NCBI RefSeq assembly: GCF_001613345.1
Contig: NZ_BDCE01000064.1
Location: 62,001-126,000 of the forward strand
Direction: 5' to 3'
DNA: 64,000 bases
Source of the DNA: Nocardia uniformis NBRC 13702
GTDB taxonomy: Bacteria > Actinomycetota > Actinomycetes > Mycobacteriales > Mycobacteriaceae
Position numbers and translations under genes: made by a program. Below the pieces are notes generated by a model. The model had not been told where the DNA came from. It did not search any database and saw only the letters and a list, made by a program, of their open reading frames with translations. Below are positions 45,062 to 52,322 of the stretch, in pieces (the stretch's first letter is position 1; each line of letters begins with the position of its first letter).

Positions 45062-46214
45062 TATTGGGATCCGCGAGTCGCCTGAGGAAGGCCGGCCGAC
45101 GAGCGTGCCGTTCACGCAGGTTCGCCACACGACAAGCGAATTCGTTTGTGTACCCGTCGCGTTCGGCCAGCTCACGCAGATCGGCCAACAGCTCGGCGGC
45201 TTCATCGTAGGAACGGCCCCTGCCGGTTTCGACCAGCGCCTCCACTCGGCCCCAAACAGCCTCCCCCTCTGTGGTCAAACGGCGCAGGCGACGTTCCCGC
45301 TCGCGGAGGTGTTCAGCCTCTTGCCGAGCGAGTTCACGGTCCCGTTCCGCAGCCTGGACGCGTTCCCGTTCGGCTCGGTGGCGTGCCGCACCGTCGAGCA
45401 GATCCGTGACCGTGCGAGTGCCCGCCATCGCCGGTTGTGCAGCACCGCCGCGATAGCGGCGCAGCAACTCCGCCCGCACCGCCGTGGACTCACCGAGCGC
45501 CACCCGCAACAGCAGCCCATCCTTGTCCGCGATATCCAGACTGGAGATCCAAGCGGCCACCGCACTCGGATCGTCGGTAGTGGCAGCCAGATTCGGACTC
45601 GCCCGCGCCGCGACCTCGAGCACATCCGGGTCCACCCGCAGGAATTCGGCCAGCGCCAGCTGCGGAGCGGTCAGCGCGCGCAGGCCGGGCGGCACCGGCG
45701 GCCCGAGCTGCTCATCGTGGTCGCGGTCGAAAGCATCCTCATCGCGCTCCCAGGTGCCGTATCCGGCCAGCCAGGCCAGATATAGCGCGCGCAGATCACC
45801 GCTCGCCAACTCGGAACGCACGCCGATCAGCACCGACAGCGAATCCTCCGCGGATTCCTCCCAGTCGCCGTCGTACTCGTCGCTGGTCATATCGATGAGC
45901 AGATGCTCCCCCACCGTCCACGCCGTCACGTAGTCGCCGACGCAATACTGGTCGACGACATCCAGGCCGAGTGCCGTGCGCGGCAACTTGAACAGGAAAC
46001 GGTGCGTGCCCCAAGTGGTCACATACAGGTGCGCATCGTAGTAGCGCTCCACCATGCGGACGGGATCGCCTTTGAAGTTCCCCCAGTGGTATTCGTTGAC
46101 GAAGCGCGTCGCGGTGATCCGCGCCCGGGTCGACAGCTCGCGCACCTGCGCCTGCTGAGATTCGGTCAGCGGCCGGTCAACCGCGACGAATTCGTAGTAC
46201 TGGTATTCGCTCAA
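45051..46214 (-). CDS. Conserved hypothetical protein with coiled-coil C-terminus
   Basis: A 387-residue protein opening MSEYQYYEFVAVDRPLTESQ. Residues 1-120 include YHWGNFKGDPVRMVERYYDA and a TWGTHRFLFKLP strand. Residues 270-330 are strongly charged helix (RAERERVQAAERDRELARQE). The C-terminal 50 residues are also helical. Proteins with this opening recur in actinomycetes but I know no function. The ATG overlaps the stop of the 125-residue gene upstream (ATGA), so they form a two-gene unit, possibly an uncharacterised defence or TA pair. Confidence 0.75.
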   Translation of the reverse strand: MSEYQYYEFVAVDRPLTESQQAQVRELSTRARITATRFVNEYHWGNFKGDPVRMVERYYDAHLYVTTWGTHRFLFKLPRTALGLDVVDQYCVGDYVTAWTVGEHLLIDMTSDEYDGDWEESAEDSLSVLIGVRSELASGDLRALYLAWLAGYGTWERDEDAFDRDHDEQLGPPVPPGLRALTAPQLALAEFLRVDPDVLEVAARASPNLAATTDDPSAVAAWISSLDIADKDGLLLRVALGESTAVRAELLRRYRGGAAQPAMAGTRTVTDLLDGAARHRAERERVQAAERDRELARQEAEHLRERERRLRRLTTEGEAVWGRVEALVETGRGRSYDEAAELLADLRELAERDGYTNEFACRVANLRERHARRPAFLRRLADPNITR

Positions 46215-46588
46215 TGCCGTTCCTCGGGCCCCGCGGAGTCGAATGGCACAGCGCGGAAACCGGATTCGTCACCCAGGTGGAAGTACAAGCGTCCGCGTAG
46301 AATTCCGTCTTCGGCCACGACCGCCCAGCCACGCCCACTCGCCGGGTCGCACTCGTCGTTTCCCTCCCAGCTGAAACCGACACCGTCACGACCATCGTGT
46401 TGCTCCGGGCGACAATCCATACCGCCGTTCACCGCGATGATCGCGAACTTCCCTGTGCCGTTCGCGTAGAACTCGATGTACCCGGGACCGCACAGATCGA
46501 TCGCGTCGCGGTCCCAGTTGTCCATCTCCACGATCCGCCAGCGACCGAGCACAGCCTCTGGAAGCCGGGTGCGTTTCCTAGGTGCCAT
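46211..46588 (-). CDS. Small conserved hypothetical protein, operonic with 45051 gene
   Basis: A 125-residue protein (MAPRKRTRLPEAVLGRWRIV, DRDAIDLCGPGYIEFYANG, GVGFSWEGNDECDPASGRG, LRGRLYFHLGDESGFRAVPF). It looks like an all-beta single-domain protein. ATG 46588 is the last start before the family-like sequence; the longer frame upstream is rlmN copy I. Function unknown. It is translationally coupled to the following gene. Confidence 0.7.
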   Translation of the reverse strand: MAPRKRTRLPEAVLGRWRIVEMDNWDRDAIDLCGPGYIEFYANGTGKFAIIAVNGGMDCRPEQHDGRDGVGFSWEGNDECDPASGRGWAVVAEDGILRGRLYFHLGDESGFRAVPFDSAGPEERH

Positions 46589-46628
46589 CGCGAAGAAGGC
46601 TACTGCGAGCCGAGCCTTCGATCCAGGG

Positions 46629-47198
46629 CTATGCCTCGGCGGCAAGCTGGCCGCAGGCGGCGGCGATTTCCTGGCCTCGGGTGTCACGGACCGTGCACGG
46701 CACACCCTGCGCCTCGACCCGGCGAACGAACTCGCGCTCAATAGGTTTCGGAGAAGCGTCCCACTTGCTGCCCGGGGTCGGATTGAGCGGGATCAAGTTC
46801 ACATGGACGCGGGAGCCGAGTGCCTTATGGAGCTTCTTGCCGAGCATATCGGCGCGCCAGGGCTGGTCGTTGATATCGCGGATCAAGGCGTACTCGATGG
46901 ACACGCGACGACCGGTTTTGTCCGCGTAATAGTGCGCGGCATCCAGGACTTCAGCCACCGGCCAGCGATTATTGACCGGCACCAACGTATCCCGCAGCTC
47001 ATCATCCGGAGTATGCAGCGACACAGCCAAAGTCACCGACAAACCCGTGTCCGCCAGCTTCCGGATCGCCGGTGCCAGACCCACCGTCGACACCACCACA
47101 TTCCGCTGTGAAATCCCGAACCCATCCGGCGACGGCGACGTAATCCGTTGTACCGCAGCCAAAACCCGCTTGAAGTTCGCTAATGGTTCCCCCATGCC
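46629..47198 (-). pseudogene. rlmN 3' copy I (frame intact)
   Basis: A complete 3' half with an open frame from [19 protein letters not shown] to [12 protein letters not shown] (TAG stop). Small protein differences from copies B and E ([27 protein letters not shown]) are mostly conservative, which indicates selection on the encoded protein. The radical-SAM half is missing. Confidence 0.9.
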
Positions 47199-47200
47199 CC

Positions 47201-47225
47201 CCGTTTTACAAACTCGCTGACCAGC
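47201..47225 (-). other. Conserved rlmN junction sequence (copy I)
   Basis: CCGTTTTACAAAC-TCGCT-GACCAGC, nearly identical to the copy B junction although the adjacent cargo differs. Confidence 0.7.
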
Positions 47226-47259
47226 TGAAATCGAGGAATCGCGCCGATCATCTTGCATT

Positions 47260-47670
47260 ATGTCGCCATCGACATACACTGGATTCGTGGGTGACCTCTT
47301 CACCGTCGAACTTGAGCCTGAGGTGCGGGACTGGCTCCAAGCTCTGCCAGCCAAACACTTCCTCAAGATCGACGAATACGTCGGACTCCTTGCCGAGCAA
47401 GCCGAGACCCTCGGCGAGCCTTACTCCCGATATCTCGGCGACGGTGTCCGTGAGCTGCGCCCAACCTTGGACGGCGCCCGTATCCGCATCACCTACTGGC
47501 TCGCACCGGACCGGAGCGCAGTTTTGGTGACCGTGTTTCGCAAGACACGGATGCGTGAAGACGCCGAGGTGAAACGGGCGAAGTTCGCGCAGCAGATCTG
47601 TCAGATCGAACACGAACCCGCCCATCAGGAGTTCATCCGCACGATCGAGAAGGGAGAATTGGACCGGTGA
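47260..47670 (+). CDS. RelE/HigB-type toxin
   Basis: A 136-residue RelE-superfamily mRNA interferase ([20 protein letters not shown] near residue 62, [20 protein letters not shown] near 88, the typical R-ITY-...-FRK pattern). GTG 47287 ([17 protein letters not shown]) is an equally likely start. The stop overlaps the start of an XRE antitoxin, so toxin-first HigBA order. It is the first gene right of rlmN junction I. Confidence 0.88.
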   Translation: MSPSTYTGFVGDLFTVELEPEVRDWLQALPAKHFLKIDEYVGLLAEQAETLGEPYSRYLGDGVRELRPTLDGARIRITYWLAPDRSAVLVTVFRKTRMREDAEVKRAKFAQQICQIEHEPAHQEFIRTIEKGELDR

Positions 47671-48008
47671 GCCACACACGCTGGAAGACCCTCCGGGAAC
47701 GCAAACTCACCGAGGGCTACACCGAACCGACCGAGGTCGCTGAGACCCGGCGCGAAATCCAGCTCTCCATGACGCTGGCCAAAGCCGTCTACGACCGTCG
47801 CGTAGAACTCAGACTCACCCAAGCCGACCTCGCCGAACGCGCCGGACTGACCCAAGCGAAGATCTCGCGCATCGAAGGCTCGGACACCGTCCCCACCCTG
47901 CCCCTGCTCGCCAAACTCGCCGACGCTCTGGACGCAACACTCAACATCGCACTCGACTCCGACGACACCCGCGTCAGCTTCACCAGCCACCACACCGACG
48001 CTGCCTGA
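47667..48008 (+). CDS. XRE-type (HigA-like) antitoxin
   Basis: A 113-residue protein with GTG start overlapping the toxin stop. The HTH lies at residues 45-95 (LRLTQADLAERAGLTQAKIS then RIEGSDTVPTLPLLAKLADA). The N-terminal 40 residues probably wrap the toxin. It should repress its own operon. It converges with the oxidoreductase remnant. Confidence 0.9.
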   Translation: MSHTRWKTLRERKLTEGYTEPTEVAETRREIQLSMTLAKAVYDRRVELRLTQADLAERAGLTQAKISRIEGSDTVPTLPLLAKLADALDATLNIALDSDDTRVSFTSHHTDAA

Positions 48009-48030
48009 GGCTGACCGAACCGGATAGTCA

Positions 48031-48519
48031 CTACGGCGTGAGGACCACCATTCCGCGGTGCTCCCGAGCCTCGATGAGCCGATGAGCCTCGGCGGCATGC
48101 TCCAGGGGAAGAGTCGTGTCGACCAGAGGGACGAGGCGGCCACTGGCGGCGAAATCGATAGCCTGGCGGCGAGTTTCGGCAAGTCGGGCATGGAAAGCCA
48201 GGCCACCGCACCCCGTCAGGGTCAAACCCCGAGACATGAGGTCCATCGCGGTGACAGCGGCGGGTAAACCACTGAGCATGCCGTAGTGCACCATTCGCCC
48301 GCGCAGCGGTGTCATCAGGTCCAGTAGGCCCGTTGCCGACTCACCACCGATCGATTCGAAAACAACGTCTACGGTGCGCTCGCCGAGATGCTCCGACAGC
48401 CGCCGCTGCCAATCCGGGTCGGTTGAATCCACGACATGCTGCGCACCGAGCTTCCGGGCCTGCTCCTGCTTCGTTCGCCCAGCCGTACCCAGAACCAAAG
48501 CACCTGCCTGCGCAGCCAA
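48031..48519 (-). pseudogene. MDR/quinone oxidoreductase, N-terminal half deleted
   Basis: 162 residues covering the nucleotide-binding and C-terminal part of a medium-chain NADPH:quinone-type reductase (LGTAGRTKQEQARKLGAQHV, DVVFESIGGES, LVPLVDTTLPLEHAAEAHRL). The N-terminal catalytic domain (about 150 residues) is absent. A ribosome-binding site GGAGGGG lies just before TTG 48519, so the deletion seems to have kept the original start region. It is divergent from a TetR gene that probably regulated the intact enzyme. Confidence 0.78.
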
Positions 48520-48535
48520 TTACCCCTCCAATAAA

Positions 48536-48585
48536 TTGACTATCAGTCCAGTTGGTCTGCCGCTAACATATGGACCGCCAGTCAA
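48536..48585. promoter_or_regulatory. TetR operator pair
   Basis: TTGACTATCAGTCCA (48536-48550) and TGGACCGCCAGTCAA (48571-48585) are inverted copies with 20 bases between, in the divergent promoter region of the TetR gene and the truncated oxidoreductase. They are probable binding sites for the adjacent TetR. Confidence 0.6.
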
Positions 48586-48604
48586 GTTGTCAACGGGAGG
48601 TGCG

Positions 48605-49210
48605 GTGCACGACGAGGAACCCCGGATCCGAGCCGACGCCGCACGCAACCGGCGAGCCATCCTGGACGCCACGGCCGGGCTACTGGCCGAGTTCGGCTAT
48701 GAGCACGTCACCATGGATCGCGTGGCCTCGGCGGCTGGCGTCGGCAAGGGCACGATCTTCCATCGCTTCGGCAGCCGCGCGGGCTTGTTGCACGCGCTGG
48801 CACTTGACGACGCGAACGCATTACGCCACGGCGTCAGCTCCGGACCACCACCGCTCGGCCCAGGCGCTCCTGCCGAAAAACGCTTGTTCGCATTCTTCGA
48901 CGCACTGGCGGCGAACGTAGTTGCCAACGTCGAACTTGTTGCGGCCGTGTCTGATTCCACCCCGGAGTCCGACGCCGAACCGCTGCACAAGTTCTGGCAT
49001 GAGCACACTCGAATCCTGCTCACCGAGGTCCGCCCCGATACCGACACCGACCTGCTGGCGACGCTGCTGCTCAACACACTGTCAGGAAGCCCCGTGCTGC
49101 GCCTGATTCGAGACGGGCATGGAACCCGCTACATCGACAGCGTCCGCACACTCATCACCTCGATGATACGTGCAGGCGCAACCTCAACTCATCCCTCCGC
49201 GGCGAGCTGA
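48605..49210 (+). CDS. TetR-family regulator
   Basis: A 201-residue regulator from GTG 48605 after CGGGAGG. The N-terminal HTH reads [52 protein letters not shown]. The ligand domain contains [20 protein letters not shown]. The last six codons and stop are the antisense strand of rlmN copy J, so the C-terminus was fixed by the rlmN junction. A partial duplicate lies at 22864 with the same arrangement. Confidence 0.88.
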   Translation: MHDEEPRIRADAARNRRAILDATAGLLAEFGYEHVTMDRVASAAGVGKGTIFHRFGSRAGLLHALALDDANALRHGVSSGPPPLGPGAPAEKRLFAFFDALAANVVANVELVAAVSDSTPESDAEPLHKFWHEHTRILLTEVRPDTDTDLLATLLLNTLSGSPVLRLIRDGHGTRYIDSVRTLITSMIRAGATSTHPSAAS

Positions 49211-49342
49211 CCGCAGGCAGCGGCGATCTCCTGGCCGCGGGTGTCACGCACCGTGCACGGCACACCCTGGTCGTTGACGGGGCGAACGAATTCGCGCTAA
49301 ACAGGTTTCGGAGCCGCGTCCCCCTTGCTGCCCGGGGTCGGA
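49189..49342 (-). pseudogene. rlmN 3' copy J (terminal fragment)
   Basis: About the last 50 codons of rlmN (from the PTPGSKG region to LAAEG, TGA stop) with small frame-breaking changes. The sequence stops abruptly after CCCGGGGTCGG and is followed 12 bases later by the MenT-like toxin stop. It pairs with copy C as part of the TetR-rlmN duplication. Confidence 0.82.
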
Positions 49343-49354
49343 GACATCACGTGG

Positions 49355-49951
49355 CTAAACGTCGCTAGGCGGTTTCGGCATGTCTGCCAGCAGTTCAGCC
49401 AGATCACGGTCCCGATTGAATCCCCGCTCAGCAATCAACCGAACCGCCTCGGCAGCGTCTGCCATGTCCCTCGTGGTCGCAACCGCAGCTAAGTTCCTGA
49501 GATCCGCGCTGTCCTGAGGACGGCTCTCATCATCGCGGGCAAGCAGCTTCAATGCAATGAGGTGCCCGGTACGAGCGACCGGCACAACCAGCCCCGGGAA
49601 GATCTCGAGTGACTCCGCAGCCTGAACAATCTCTGGCTCGATGCCTGAACTGGCAAACAGCAGGTCCACGACCACCGAGACTCCGTCGATACGCCGTTTG
49701 AGTCGAACAGTCGCCAGCCTCCCACTATCGTGTTCAACCGACGCGAAGAACTGGTATCCGGTTGCCATCAGCGACTGCACCAAAGCCTCCGCTTGACTGT
49801 CGTCGACAACTGCGGCAGCGATGTCGACATCCTGTGTGAATCGCGGCTCCGATCGAGCGGACACCGCGAACCCGCCGACAATTGCCCATTGAAATCCGCG
49901 CTGGTCGAGATCGGAAGCAGCCTTTCGCAGAGCGGCTTCGAGTGGGTTCAC
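49355..49951 (-). CDS. MenT1-like nucleotidyltransferase toxin (intact)
   Basis: A 198-residue polymerase-beta-fold nucleotidyltransferase. GTG 49951 overlaps the antitoxin stop. The active-site pattern is IVGGFAVSARSEPRFTQDVD (residues 22-41), then VVVDLLFASSGIEPEIV near 88 and HLIALKLLARDDESRPQDSA near 128. Related mycobacterial MenT toxins add nucleotides to tRNA 3' ends and block aminoacylation. Length and the preceding 68-residue antitoxin match the MenA1-MenT1 layout; the assignment is by motif and context only. The toxin appears complete. Confidence 0.8.
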   Translation of the reverse strand: MNPLEAALRKAASDLDQRGFQWAIVGGFAVSARSEPRFTQDVDIAAAVVDDSQAEALVQSLMATGYQFFASVEHDSGRLATVRLKRRIDGVSVVVDLLFASSGIEPEIVQAAESLEIFPGLVVPVARTGHLIALKLLARDDESRPQDSADLRNLAAVATTRDMADAAEAVRLIAERGFNRDRDLAELLADMPKPPSDV

Positions 49952-50154
49952 GCGAACCTGGCCGCAGGTCGGCCCCGCCCTTTGCCGAGCGGCTCGTAAG
50001 GTCGCGCCAGCAACCACTCGTCAACCGCTGCATCGATCACCGACTCATCCGCGTCCGGATGCAAACGACGAAGTCGGGCACGCTTCATCCCCAAGCCGAA
50101 CTCGAACATCGCGATCGCGAGCCGCAGTCGTTCCGCGGGTGAGTCTTCGTCCAT
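49948..50154 (-). CDS. MenA1-like small antitoxin
   Basis: A 68-residue protein (MDEDSPAERLRLAIAMFEFG, DADESVIDAAVDEWLLARPY). ATG 50154 gives the same length as the copy at 28684; a TTG two codons earlier is possible. Helical, with a basic C-terminus (GKGRGRPAARFA). It is the first gene of the two-gene operon and overlaps the toxin by 4 bases. Confidence 0.78.
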   Translation of the reverse strand: MDEDSPAERLRLAIAMFEFGLGMKRARLRRLHPDADESVIDAAVDEWLLARPYEPLGKGRGRPAARFA

Positions 50155-50340
50155 GGCCAAAGACTACCGCCGTTCGCCGGAACCCTGCCCCACCTCACAA
50201 GTCCCGCTGACTTCCACACCGGCCGGGCGTCCGGCATTGACCAGCCAACCCAGGCTGGAACAAACTGCGTTGGTCTTGCACGACTTGGCAATACGCTGAG
50301 ATACAGGCTCGATCCGCGAATCTTCGATGGAGGCCGATAC

Positions 50341-50679
50341 ATGAACCGCCACAGTGGCATAAGGCGACCTTCAACCGGTAGACGTTTCGTTCTGTTCATT
50401 GCCACCTGGTTCAAGGACCATCCGAACGGAACCAACGAAGAGTGCCGTTGTGACGCGGAGAAGAACTTCGACGAAGTCACCGTCGAGAAGGTCGAGCACG
50501 CCCTCGATTCCATTCACTCTGCGCTAGCAGCGGGAAGAGGGATACCGGTCGGCGTGTACAGGCCCTATACGCAGGAGTCTCAGAACGAGCATTCGCCAGC
50601 GATTGCCCAGATGCCCCGAGAACCCTGCCCCTCATGCGACGTCATTCCTGACTACGCTGGTCACTGTCGGTGTGGGTGA
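50341..50679 (+). CDS. Hypothetical 112-residue protein
   Basis: ATG 50341 lies 7 bases after GGAGG. The protein has an N-terminal hydrophobic patch (FVLFIATWFKDH), a charged middle (NFDEVTVEKVEHALDSIHSA) and a C-terminal cysteine cluster (CPSCDVIPDYAGHCRC) that could bind zinc. It runs up to rlmN copy K. No family recognised; an overlapping frame on the other strand is less convincing because it lacks a ribosome-binding site. Confidence 0.4.
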   Translation: MNRHSGIRRPSTGRRFVLFIATWFKDHPNGTNEECRCDAEKNFDEVTVEKVEHALDSIHSALAAGRGIPVGVYRPYTQESQNEHSPAIAQMPREPCPSCDVIPDYAGHCRCG

Positions 50680-50701
50680 GAAGGGCTACCTGTCGTCGGC
50701 A

Positions 50702-50820
50702 CTAGCCTTCGGCGGCGAGTTGCCCGCAGGCGGCAACGAACTCCTAACCGCGGGTGTCGCGGACGGTGCAGGGGACGCCCTGTTCGTTGACGCGGCGAAC
50801 GAATTCGCGCTCAACGGGTT
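50702..50820 (-). pseudogene. rlmN 3' copy K (rightmost fragment)
   Basis: The last 39 codons ([20 protein letters not shown] to LAAEG, TAG stop), with a few altered bases near 50735-50750. The upstream edge ends at the KPVER codons and is fused to a nucleotidyltransferase fragment, so the normal junction is missing. No further rlmN sequence is seen to the right. Confidence 0.87.
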
Positions 50821-51290
50821 TGGTAGCCGCGCTCGAACAACACGGATACGTCGTCGAAACCGCAATGACCGCAGAAACATTCGCACGACTGCTCGTGTCA
50901 GCACCCAACGAACCTGGCAGCGAACCGGATAAGTTGGAGATGTCGGCCGACTGGCGGGCGCATCCTCCGGTGCTGCTCGATATCGGACCGGTGCTGCACC
51001 CCGATGATGCCGTCGCCAACAAGATGTGCGCACTCTTCGGTCGGGCGCTCCCCAGAGATTTCCTCGATGTCGACGCCGCGATCACCAGCGGACGATACAG
51101 CCGCGATCAACTGCTCGAGCTTGCCAAGAACTCCGATGACGGCTTCGACCCGCACATGTTCGCCGATGCAATCGGCGCACTGAGCCAAATCACCGACGAT
51201 GCCTTCACCGAGTACGACATTCCATCGGAAGTCATCACGGCCATGCGCCAGCAATTCGCCGAATGGCGCAGAAGACTCCAGGCTCGGTAG
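50821..51290 (+). pseudogene. AbiEii-like nucleotidyltransferase toxin, N-terminus missing
   Basis: About 156 residues ([60 protein letters not shown]) closely matching the protein at 24164-24809. The first roughly 60 residues, including GG and D-x-D active-site motifs, are missing, replaced by rlmN copy K. It cannot be catalytically active. Confidence 0.82.
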
Positions 51291-51321
51291 CTCGCCGGCC
51301 GCCGCATCGGTGGAACTGAGC

Positions 51322-51702
51322 TCATTCGATGGCGGTCAGCTCGAGTTCAACCGGGGTGACGATACCCAGATCGTGGCAACCCGGTTCCGCCCACTGCGCA
51401 ACGTCGTCCCGGAACCTGGCTCCGAACTCTTCGTCGTCGGCGTCATAGTTGGCCACGCGGCCCGCGGCAATGGCCAGGCCCAGGCCGCTGATGCGGACCG
51501 CAAGGTTGAGATCGTCCAGGCTGCTGATCGTCAGCTGCATCGGGGCGGTGGAGGAAATCAATACATGGCGACTGGCCACAGTACCGGTACTGCCGTCAGA
51601 GCAGGTGATCGTCAACTCGGCATCCTTACCGTTGCCCGCATAGACGATCTCGCGAACTGGCTTGTTGCTCAACGGAAGTGTTTCCCATGGGGCTTCCCTC
51701 AT
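51322..51702 (-). CDS. Hypothetical beta-rich protein
   Basis: A 126-residue protein (MREAPWETLPLSNKPVREIV, LTITCSDGSTGTVASRHVLI, QLTISSLDDLNLAVRISGLG, YDADDEEFGARFRDDVAQWA). Alternating strands and an acidic C-terminus suggest a small soluble domain. No family recognised and no operon partner; it converges with the nucleotidyltransferase fragment. Confidence 0.6.
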   Translation of the reverse strand: MREAPWETLPLSNKPVREIVYAGNGKDAELTITCSDGSTGTVASRHVLISSTAPMQLTISSLDDLNLAVRISGLGLAIAAGRVANYDADDEEFGARFRDDVAQWAEPGCHDLGIVTPVELELTAIE

Positions 51703-51742
51703 GGCGCACAATCATGGCAGGCCGCGCGGGATTCAGCGGCGT

Positions 51743-51868
51743 TATGGCGTGAGCACCAGCATTCCGCGGTGGGCTCGCGCCTCGATGCGGCGATGCGCCT
51801 CGGCGGCACGCTCTAGTGGCAGCGTCACGTCGACCAGCGGGACGAGTTGGCCGCTGGCCGCTAGTGCG
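51743..51868 (-). pseudogene. MDR oxidoreductase C-terminal fragment
   Basis: 42 residues (ASGQLVPLVDVTLPLERAAE, HRRIEARAHRGMLVLTP) almost identical to the end of the truncated oxidoreductase at 48031. It is a second, much shorter remnant. Confidence 0.78.
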
Positions 51869-52322
51869 GGGCTTGAACACCCCTACCTCGTCTTCGACAG
51901 GCCGTGTTCAGGGTCAACCGCCCGGCGGATCTTTTCTAGCTGGCAGTTGCCGCGGCCTGTCGTTGAGACCGTCGTAGAGCGCCCCGTGCTCACGGCGATA
52001 CTCGGGGGCAGGGGCCAACTCCGGTATCGACCGCACCGCCCCCTGCGCGCACTGCACCGCGTCCATGTCCTCCGCAGCGCGGTACAGGATGGGCGGATCT
52101 GGTCGGCGCGTACGAGCGGGCTGGGCTTCCCCGAGGACACCGAACTCGCCGCAGCGACGGCCGCCGCGATCACCTAGCGCGATCAGCGTGCACTGAGCGG
52201 ACTGGTTCAATTCTGGAGCCGGGATACTCCATGGGGGGGCTTGAACACGTCTTCGGCGCGTCGGCGGCCGTGCGTAACTCATTGGCTTACACACGGCAAC
52301 GGCCTGCGATGGGCGTCGTTTC
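51869..52322. other. Island edge without intact gene
   Basis: No convincing gene. GGGGCTTGAACAC occurs at both ends (about 51868 and 52237) as a short direct repeat. A minus-strand frame inside ends in a segment reading AVRSIPELAPAPEYRREHGA then LYDGL, which could be the C-terminus of a sugar-kinase-like protein, but support is weak. The region separates the rlmN/TA island from the mce operon. Confidence 0.4.

Noticed and set aside
21086-47198. Treating rlmN copies B, E and I as functional methyltransferase genes
   Set aside because: They have open frames but start at GMGEPL, after the radical-SAM CxxxCxxC region, and lack a translation start and ribosome-binding site, so none can encode an active enzyme alone.
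50164-50352. A minus-strand 62-residue ORF opposite the 50341 gene start
   Set aside because: No ribosome-binding site and unusual composition; the plus-strand ORF has a clear GGAGG at the right distance.
18724-50820. A CRISPR-like or simple tandem repeat array
   Set aside because: The repeat unit is coding rlmN sequence of variable length at irregular spacing of 0.7-8.7 kb, with whole genes between, so it is neither CRISPR nor a tandem satellite.
51914-52294. Sugar-kinase C-terminal fragment
   Set aside because: Only a short stretch resembles an FGGY-kinase tail, and the rest of the frame is low-complexity; not enough for a gene call.
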